DNA from: Gemmatimonadales bacterium
Lineage (GTDB): Bacteria > Gemmatimonadota > Gemmatimonadetes > Gemmatimonadales > GWC2-71-9
Direction: 5' to 3'
NCBI GenBank assembly: GCA_019637315.1
Contig: JAHBVU010000004.1
Span: 186,001 to 250,000, forward strand
Length of the DNA: 64,000 nucleotides
Made by a program: the position numbers and the translations under genes. How positions within the stretch are numbered: the first letter of the stretch is position 1; each line of letters begins with the position of its first letter. The notes below the pieces were generated by a model that worked only from the letters and a program-made list of their open reading frames with translations, was not told the origin of the DNA and ran no database searches. This document shows positions 57,932 to 64,000 of the stretch, piece by piece.

Positions 57932-59806
57932 ATGTCGCGTTTCAACCAACCTGTGGCGGCCCTGGCGGCCGCCCTCGTACTGCTCACCGCCTGCGGGAGC
58001 GGCACAACCGAACCGCCTCCCGGCGGTGGCGACCCCGGTGGCATCACCCTCGTGGCGAACACCACGATCACGGCGGTCCAGCAGGGTGTGAGTGTATCGA
58101 TTACCTACATTGTCACCCGGCATGGCAGCTTTACCGGCCCCGTGATGTTGACGGCCGAAGGATTGCCCAACGCTGTCAACGCGACCTACTCCCCGCCCAC
58201 GACGGAAGGCACCCGCACCACGACGGTCATCACCTATACGGCAACGACGAGTGCCGTGCCTGGGCGCTATGACATCACGATCCGGGCCCGCGGCGCGGGC
58301 GTCACCGACGCCACCATCGCCCTCGACCTCACGGTTACCGCGGCACCCCAGCCCAACTATCAGCTGTCGATAACCGGGTCTCCCGTGACCATCGAGCAGG
58401 GCGCCATCGGTCAGGTCACCGTCACCATCGCCCGGACCGGCGGGTTCTCGGGCCCCGTGGCCCTGACCGTCGAAGACGCACCCGCCGGCATGACGGCAAA
58501 CCTCGACCCCTCCACCACGACCGGGACGTCCGTCACCGTAACGGTTATCGTCTCGGCGGCCGTGGTGCCCAACACCTACACGCTCACGGTTCGCGGCACT
58601 TCACCGGCGCTGCTCGATCGGACCGTCATGCTCCAGGTCGTGGTCGTTCCCGCCACCGCGACCGGCGAAGTCACCCTCGACTTCGTCGGGTGCGGTCAAC
58701 CCTATGCGATCTGGGTCGCTTATCAGGATGGAACCGGGCCCTGGACCCGGGTAACCGGAACCAATCTGTTCCGGTTCTCCATCACCGCCCCCACCGGCGC
58801 GTTTGCCTATGTCGTGCGTCAATCCGCCGCCGCGGCCACGACCACCAACGTGCAGTTCATGACCCGCGCCCAGATGAGCCGCGCTCCGATCCAGTTCTGC
58901 ATGCCAAGCGAGCTGGGCCCGAAGATCGTGACCGGCACGGTGGCCGGGATGACCGGCTCGCAGGCCGTGTTCCTCAACCTGGGCCGCGCCTTCAGCATGG
59001 CCACCCCACTCGCCTCGACGTTCAGCATCCCCGGCGTGCTGCCTGGCGAGCGCGATCTGATTGCCTACCGGCTCGGCGGGCTGCCCAGTACCGCGGACCG
59101 CGTCATCGTCAGACGCGACATCAACCTGCCGAGCGGCGGGTCACTCGGCACCCTCGACTTCGGATCGACCGAGGCCCACCCTCCGGCCACGGCCACCTTC
59201 ACGGTCACCGGCCTGGCCGGCGAGGGAATGCTCGAAACGGTCCGCTACCTGACTCGCACCAGTTGCGACGGAGGGCTGATGATGTATCAGTCGTCACCAG
59301 CGGCTGCTGCGCATGCAGTCTTCGGGATTCCGTCGGCCCTGCAACGCCCGACCGACTACCATCTCGTCAACCTTGCTGCCGCCACGCCGACAACGAGCCG
59401 AGTCATCCAAGTCTCGTTCCACACGATGGCCAATCGCACGCTGGCGCTTGGTGGGCTGCTCGGCGCGCCGGCCATCACGGTGCTGCCCGGCGGGTACAAA
59501 CGCCTCCAGGCCGTCTTTGCCATGCCCGTCGACTACGACCACGACGTCACGCTCCATTATCTGCAGACCGGCCCCGGAGCGCCGAGGCTGGTCAACGTGA
59601 TCGGCACCGCAGCGTGGGCAGCCTCGACCACTGTGACCCTTGGACTGCCCGACTTCAGCACGGTGACCGGGTGGACCGACTCCTGGGCACCCACCGTGTC
59701 AGCCGCAACCAATTGGACCATTACCGCCACCGGCGGAGACGTCGGCGCACCCCTCTGCGGCGAGGGAGTTCGCACCATCCTTGCCAGCGTGAAGGGCGCG
59801 AACTGA
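57932..59806 (+). CDS. Lipoprotein with Ig-like repeats and a conserved unrecognised C-terminal domain (copy 2)
   Basis: This 624-aa protein starts at ATG 57932 after GAGGAG. The lipobox is LLTACGSG, followed by a Pro/Gly spacer. Two Ig-like repeats (GSFTGPVMLTAEGLPNAVNA and GGFSGPVALTVEDAPAGMTA) precede a region from about residue 250, with GCGQPYAIWVAYQDGTGPWT, ERDLIAYRLGGL and TRTSCDGGLMMYQSS, ending in TLGLPDFSTVTGWTDSWAPT. It is paralogous to the gene at 52335-54221 over its full length. No catalytic motif is evident. It ends at a 24-bp perfect palindrome. Confidence 0.82.
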   Translation: MSRFNQPVAALAAALVLLTACGSGTTEPPPGGGDPGGITLVANTTITAVQQGVSVSITYIVTRHGSFTGPVMLTAEGLPNAVNATYSPPTTEGTRTTTVITYTATTSAVPGRYDITIRARGAGVTDATIALDLTVTAAPQPNYQLSITGSPVTIEQGAIGQVTVTIARTGGFSGPVALTVEDAPAGMTANLDPSTTTGTSVTVTVIVSAAVVPNTYTLTVRGTSPALLDRTVMLQVVVVPATATGEVTLDFVGCGQPYAIWVAYQDGTGPWTRVTGTNLFRFSITAPTGAFAYVVRQSAAAATTTNVQFMTRAQMSRAPIQFCMPSELGPKIVTGTVAGMTGSQAVFLNLGRAFSMATPLASTFSIPGVLPGERDLIAYRLGGLPSTADRVIVRRDINLPSGGSLGTLDFGSTEAHPPATATFTVTGLAGEGMLETVRYLTRTSCDGGLMMYQSSPAAAAHAVFGIPSALQRPTDYHLVNLAAATPTTSRVIQVSFHTMANRTLALGGLLGAPAITVLPGGYKRLQAVFAMPVDYDHDVTLHYLQTGPGAPRLVNVIGTAAWAASTTVTLGLPDFSTVTGWTDSWAPTVSAATNWTITATGGDVGAPLCGEGVRTILASVKGAN

Positions 59807-59859
59807 GCCGGAGGGGAAACTCGCACCCCTGCCACCCGCGTATCTTCCTTGAGGGAAGG

Positions 59860-59883
59860 GCGACCGGCCCCGGGGCCGGTCGC
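59860..59883 (+). terminator. 24-bp perfect palindrome, probable terminator
   Basis: GCGACCGGCCCC (59860-59871) is directly followed by its reverse complement (59872-59883). It lies 54 nt after the lipoprotein stop and 36 nt before the M16 peptidase start. It has no T tract, so a hairpin block or operator are both possible. Confidence 0.5.
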
Positions 59884-59918
59884 TCGCGGCGTTCACTTGG
59901 ATGGGTGGGGCGGTATCA

Positions 59919-62729
59919 ATGCTGAAGTTCATCGTCATCTCGACCCTGCTGGCAACCAGCGCTCTGGCCCAGGCGGTCCCGAAGCGCGCCGACGTCACTC
60001 CGCTGCCGCTCGACTCCGCCGTCGTAACCGGCACCCTGCCCAACGGCCTGCGCTACTTCGTCCGCAAGAACAGTCGACCTGCCGCTCGCGCCGAGCTGCG
60101 CCTGGTGGTCAACGCCGGCTCACTGCTCGAGGACGACGACCAGCTGGGCCTGGCCCATTTCGTCGAGCACATGGCGTTCAACGGTACGGTCAACTTCGAG
60201 AAGCACGAGTTGGTCGACTACATCGAGCGGATCGGGATGCGGTTTGGGGCCGACCTCAACGCCAGCACCTCGTTCGATGAAACCATCTATCAGTTGCAGG
60301 TCCCGACCGACAGCGCCCATCTGCTCAACACCGCGATGCAGATTCTGGAGGACTGGGCCCACGGGGTCAGCTTCGACACTGCCGAGATCCGCAAAGAACG
60401 CGGCGTCGTCATCGAAGAGTGGCGACTCGACCAGGACGCCTCGAATCGGATGTTCCGACAGCAGTTTCCCGTCCTGTTTCGCGGCTCGCGCTACCGGGAC
60501 CGGCTGCCGATCGGCACCAGGGAATCGCTCGAGGGATTCGCGCCTGGTGCGCTCAACCGCTACTACCGCGACTGGTACCGGCCTGACCTGATGGCGGTCG
60601 TGGCGGTCGGCGACTTCGATGTCGCCGCCGTGACGGCTTTGATCAAGACGCATTTCAGCAAGATCCGCAGTCCGCGAACCAAGCGCCCAAGGGTCGACTA
60701 TCGGATTCCGCGGCGCGATTCGACCGCCGTCGCGATCGCGACCGATCCAGAGGCAACCAGCACCAGCATCAGCGTCTACTATCTCGAACCCGGCGATGTG
60801 GATCCGTCCGAAGCGGCCTACCGCGAGTCCCTGGTCGATGCGCTGTACGCCATGATGTTCAATGCCCGGCTCGATGAGCTGACCCAGCGGCCCAACCCGC
60901 CGTTCCTAGGGGCGGGCGGTGGCGCCAGCCGTCTGGTCCGCGGCACTCGCGCCTTCTTCCTGGGTGCGGCGGTGTCCGACACCGGGATTGCCCGCGGCTT
61001 CGAGGCCGTCCTGACCGAGGCCGAGCGGGTCGAGCGGCACGGCTTTACGGCCACCGAGCTCGATCGAGCCAAACAGGACCTGCTGCGCAGCTATGAACGC
61101 GCCTACGCCGAGCGCGCCAACACCGAGTCGGTGCGCTACGCCGATGAGTACGTGCGACACTTCCTGACCGGCGAAGCCATTCCGGGCATTGGCTACGAGC
61201 TGGCGTTGGTCAAGCGACTGCTGCCCGCAATCGAGCTCGATGAGGTCAATCGTGCCGCGCGAGTCTGGCTCGACGGCAAGGATCGCGTGCTGCTCGTCAA
61301 CGCGCCGGAGAAGGCGGCGGCGCAGATTCCCGACGAGCGCGCGTTGCTCGCCCTCTTCGATCGAGTCCAACGGGCTGAGGTCGCGGCCTACGAGGACAAC
61401 GTCTCGGACGAGCCGCTGGTAACCGCGAGCCTGGCACCGCGACCCGTGGCGAGCGTCACGACCGACTCGCTCCTCGGGGTGACGACCTGGACTCTGCCGA
61501 ACGGCATTCGGGTGGTGCTCAAGCCGACCGACTTCAAAGCGGACGAGGTGCTGCTGACCGCCTCCAGCCCCGGCGGCACCTCGGTCGTCCCCGACAGCCT
61601 GTACGCTGCCGCGACCTTTGCTACGCAGCTGATCGGCCTGGGCGGGCTGGGTGATTTTTCGGCCGTCGACCTGCAGAAGAAGCTTGCGGGCAAGGCCGTC
61701 TCGGTCTCGCCCTACATCGGGAGCTACTACGAGGGATTGCAAGGCCAGGCATCGCCGCAGGATCTCGAAACGCTCTTTCAGCTGATCTATCTCCAGTTCA
61801 CCGCGCCGCGCCGGGACCGCGACGCCTTCGAGGCCTTCAAGACCAACGCGCGAGCTGCACTGGCCAATCGCAGCGCCAACCCGGCAACCGCGTTCCGCGA
61901 CACCCTGACGGTCGTGCTCACGCAGCACCATCCGCGCACTCGCCCGATCAGCGTGGCCGTCGTCGATTCCTTCGATCTCGACCGGTCGTATCGGGTCTAC
62001 CGCGACCGCTTCGGCGATGCCGGCGACTTCACCTTCGTCATCGTCGGTGCTTTTACGCTGGACGCCATCCGGCCCCTGGTCGAGACCTACCTCGGCAATC
62101 TGCCCTCCCGTCAGCGCACCGAGCAGTGGCGCGATGTCGGCATCCGTCCGCCAACGGGCGTGATCGAGCGCCAGGTCGTGCGAGGCCTCGAACCGCGCAG
62201 TCAGACGCAGCTGGTCTTCTCGGGCGCCTTCCCGTACTCCCGGGAAGAGCGGTTCGTGATTCGCAGTCTGGCCGATGTGCTCGACCTCCGGCTCCGCGAG
62301 CGACTTCGCGAGGACCTCGGCGGAACCTACGGGGCGTCGGTCAGCGCGTCGCCCACTAAGGTGCCGCGAGAGGAGTATTCGATCAGCGTGGGCTTCGGCT
62401 CCGCGCCGGATCGGGTCGACGAACTGGTCGCCGCGGTGTGGGCCGAAATCGACGCGCTCCAGCGCACTGGCGCGACCGACGACGAACTCGTCAAGCTGCG
62501 GGAGTCGACCGTCCGCACCCGCGAAACCAGCCTGCGCGAGAACGGCTTCTGGCTTGGTCAGCTGTCCGGCTATGAGCAGACGGGTGAGGATTTCCGCGGC
62601 ATCCTCGTGACGGCGGACCTGCTCCCGTTACTGACTGCCGAGAGGCTCAAGCAGGCGGCCGTGCGCTACCTCGATCGCAGCAACCACGTCCGGGTCACCC
62701 TGGTACCGGAAACCAGCCGGACGCCCTGA
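59919..62729 (+). CDS. Exported M16 family zinc peptidase (two-domain, pitrilysin-like)
   Basis: The protein has 936 residues from ATG 59919 (ATG 59901 is also possible), with a signal peptide ending ALAQ. The inverted zinc motif HFVEH is near residue 80, with the distal Glu expected in ERGVVIEEWRLD. The N-terminal half is the catalytic M16 domain, and the second half, from about residue 520 (TTWTLPNGIRVVLKPTDFKAD), is an inactive M16_C repeat pair. The length fits the pitrilysin/insulinase-type periplasmic members. It probably degrades peptides in the periplasm. It is followed by a hairpin at 62742-62765. Confidence 0.93.
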   Translation: MLKFIVISTLLATSALAQAVPKRADVTPLPLDSAVVTGTLPNGLRYFVRKNSRPAARAELRLVVNAGSLLEDDDQLGLAHFVEHMAFNGTVNFEKHELVDYIERIGMRFGADLNASTSFDETIYQLQVPTDSAHLLNTAMQILEDWAHGVSFDTAEIRKERGVVIEEWRLDQDASNRMFRQQFPVLFRGSRYRDRLPIGTRESLEGFAPGALNRYYRDWYRPDLMAVVAVGDFDVAAVTALIKTHFSKIRSPRTKRPRVDYRIPRRDSTAVAIATDPEATSTSISVYYLEPGDVDPSEAAYRESLVDALYAMMFNARLDELTQRPNPPFLGAGGGASRLVRGTRAFFLGAAVSDTGIARGFEAVLTEAERVERHGFTATELDRAKQDLLRSYERAYAERANTESVRYADEYVRHFLTGEAIPGIGYELALVKRLLPAIELDEVNRAARVWLDGKDRVLLVNAPEKAAAQIPDERALLALFDRVQRAEVAAYEDNVSDEPLVTASLAPRPVASVTTDSLLGVTTWTLPNGIRVVLKPTDFKADEVLLTASSPGGTSVVPDSLYAAATFATQLIGLGGLGDFSAVDLQKKLAGKAVSVSPYIGSYYEGLQGQASPQDLETLFQLIYLQFTAPRRDRDAFEAFKTNARAALANRSANPATAFRDTLTVVLTQHHPRTRPISVAVVDSFDLDRSYRVYRDRFGDAGDFTFVIVGAFTLDAIRPLVETYLGNLPSRQRTEQWRDVGIRPPTGVIERQVVRGLEPRSQTQLVFSGAFPYSREERFVIRSLADVLDLRLRERLREDLGGTYGASVSASPTKVPREEYSISVGFGSAPDRVDELVAAVWAEIDALQRTGATDDELVKLRESTVRTRETSLRENGFWLGQLSGYEQTGEDFRGILVTADLLPLLTAERLKQAAVRYLDRSNHVRVTLVPETSRTP

Positions 62730-62741
62730 GGGCGCCACGAC

Positions 62742-62765
62742 GGCGGGGAGGACAACTTCCCCGCC
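62742..62765 (+). terminator. Hairpin after the M16 peptidase
   Basis: GGCGGGGA (62742-62749) pairs with TCCCCGCC (62758-62765) across 8 nt and is followed by CCCCTTCAACC. It lies 12 nt past the stop. Confidence 0.55.
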
Positions 62766-62902
62766 CCCTTCAACCACCCGGAGGCGTCTCTTACGCATCG
62801 CCTTCGAGCTCGTTCGGCGCCCCCCTCGTGCCGATAGGGGCGCACCTCTACTTTCCAGCATCCACTGCCCCACGCTCGAATCTCTTCACCGCCTCGGACC
62901 TC

Positions 62903-64000
62903 ATGCCAGCGCGCCGCACCCACACCTTCACCGAATCCGTGATTCGCGGAATGACCCGGCTCGCCACCCAGCATGGGGCGATCAACCTGGCACAAGGTTT
63001 CCCGAACTTCCCGACCCCCGATGTGCTCAAGGAGGCCGCCGCCAAAGCCATCCGTGAAGACATCAACCAGTACGCCATCACCTGGGGCTCCAAACGATTG
63101 CGCGACGCGCTGGCCCGGAAGTACGCCGAGTGGTATGGCATGACGGTCGATCCGGAAACCGAGATCACCGTCACCTGCGGAGCGACCGAAGCGATGGCGG
63201 CGGTCATGCTGGCGCTGGTCGACCCCGGTGAAGAGGTCATCGTGATGGAGCCGTTCTACGAGAACTACGGCCCAGACGCCATCCTCTCTGAAGCCACACC
63301 CGTTTTTGTGCCGATGATGCCAGGCGAGCCGCTCGATCTGGATCGGCTGGCTCGGGCATTCTCCACGAAGACTCGCGCAATCATCGTCAACACACCCGGC
63401 AATCCGTCGGGTCGAGTCTTGACGCGGGCCGAGTTGACCGCGATTGCGGAGCTCTGCGAGCAGCACAATGTCTGGGCGATTACCGATGAGATTTACGAGC
63501 ACATCTACTACGAGGGCGAGCACATCCCGGTTGCCACGCTGCCCGGGATGCGGGACCGCACGGTCACGATCAGCGGCGCATCGAAGACCTTCAGCATCAC
63601 GGGCTGGCGCATCGGCACCATCATCTCGCCCGCGAGCGTCACCGACGCGATCCGGAAGGTGCACGACTTCCTGACGGTCGGTGCGCCAGCACCGCTTCAG
63701 GAGGGTTTGGCCGTGGCTATGGAAACACTCGGCCGCGACTACTACGAGAGCCTCGAACGCGACTACCGGGCCCGTCGGGACCTGCTCGTCGGCGCCCTTA
63801 ACCGGGCCGGGTTCAAGTGTGAGGCGCCGCAAGGCGCGTACTACATCCTGGCCGACTTTACCGCCATCAAGAAGCTTCGCTCCGACGAGTTTGCACGGTG
63901 GCTCACGGTCGAAGGTGGTGTGGCGACCGTGCCGGGCACCAGCTTCTTCTCGGATCCGGAAATGGGCCGCGACTATACCAGGTTCGCCTTCTGCAAGACC
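62903..64000 (+). CDS. PLP-dependent class I aminotransferase, truncated by the right edge
   Basis: An open frame begins at ATG 62903 (MPARRTHTFTESVIRGMTRL) and stays open to base 64000, giving 366 codons. Motifs of the aspartate-aminotransferase fold type I are complete in this part. They are INLAQGFPNFPTPDVLKEAA, TCGATEAMAAVMLAL, NTPGNPSGRV, ITDEIYEHIYYEG and the PLP lysine in ISGASKTFSITGWRIG, with EAPQGAYYILAD and VATVPGTSFFSD near the end. The pattern is of the methionine/kynurenine/glutamine-type aminotransferase group (YbdL/KAT). The exact substrate is not decidable. The C-terminal few dozen residues lie outside the window. Confidence 0.9.
   Translation, partial: MPARRTHTFTESVIRGMTRLATQHGAINLAQGFPNFPTPDVLKEAAAKAIREDINQYAITWGSKRLRDALARKYAEWYGMTVDPETEITVTCGATEAMAAVMLALVDPGEEVIVMEPFYENYGPDAILSEATPVFVPMMPGEPLDLDRLARAFSTKTRAIIVNTPGNPSGRVLTRAELTAIAELCEQHNVWAITDEIYEHIYYEGEHIPVATLPGMRDRTVTISGASKTFSITGWRIGTIISPASVTDAIRKVHDFLTVGAPAPLQEGLAVAMETLGRDYYESLERDYRARRDLLVGALNRAGFKCEAPQGAYYILADFTAIKKLRSDEFARWLTVEGGVATVPGTSFFSDPEMGRDYTRFAFCKT

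Overview
The window is high-GC bacterial DNA. Its protein content fits Gemmatimonadota or a close relative: a PadR regulator, a Ser/Thr kinase with a TPR tail, a TolB-propeller amidohydrolase, a carboxypeptidase-regulatory-domain/TonB-plug protein, a two-domain M16 peptidase and many Ig-rich lipoproteins. The phylum is an inference from gene families; no rRNA or other marker gene is present.

Left part (1-20.8 kb): a three-gene coupled cassette with a DUF4123 protein (type VI secretion adaptor family) runs off the left edge. It is followed by a PadR regulator, a formyltransferase-family protein, a very large propeller amidohydrolase, a DUF1508 protein, an exported alpha/beta hydrolase, an AbiEii-type nucleotidyltransferase pair, a kinase-TPR gene split by one in-frame stop, a SnoaL-LuxR fusion regulator, a large lipoprotein, homoserine dehydrogenase, and a 1331-aa SARP/ATPase regulator that appears to cross the membrane.

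Middle (21-28.5 kb): a run of small exported or membrane proteins, including a probable frameshifted gene and two zinc-ribbon membrane proteins. It ends in a 1114-aa lipoprotein joining an Ig domain, a lipase-like hydrolase and seven RCC1-type repeats.

Defence island (28.6-38.1 kb, minus strand): the order is hsdM, rhuM-like, hsdS, kwaA-like, kwaB-like, Abi-C-like, hsdR. All junctions overlap except rhuM-hsdS. A complete type I restriction-modification system thus carries a Kiwa-like pair and two further accessory genes inside one operon. It is followed by a 1.2-kb gene-free stretch with a strongly C-rich, G-poor tract.

Right part (39-64 kb): an unknown small gene with a textbook terminator, a second nucleotidyltransferase two-gene module, an AAA/DUF4143 ATPase with a 31-bp palindrome directly at its start codon, an ArsR-linked RND efflux operon, QorB-like and FMN split-barrel proteins, two paralogous lipoproteins sharing an unrecognised C-terminal region of roughly 370 residues, a regulatory-domain/TonB-plug protein, an exported short-chain dehydrogenase, an M16 peptidase, and a PLP aminotransferase cut by the right edge.

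A recurrent regulatory theme is leaderless promoters (-35, 17-18 bp spacer, -10, then 6-8 nt to ATG) with a palindrome over the -10. They lie in front of three self-contained modules: the AbiEii-type pair, the AAA/DUF4143 gene and arsR.
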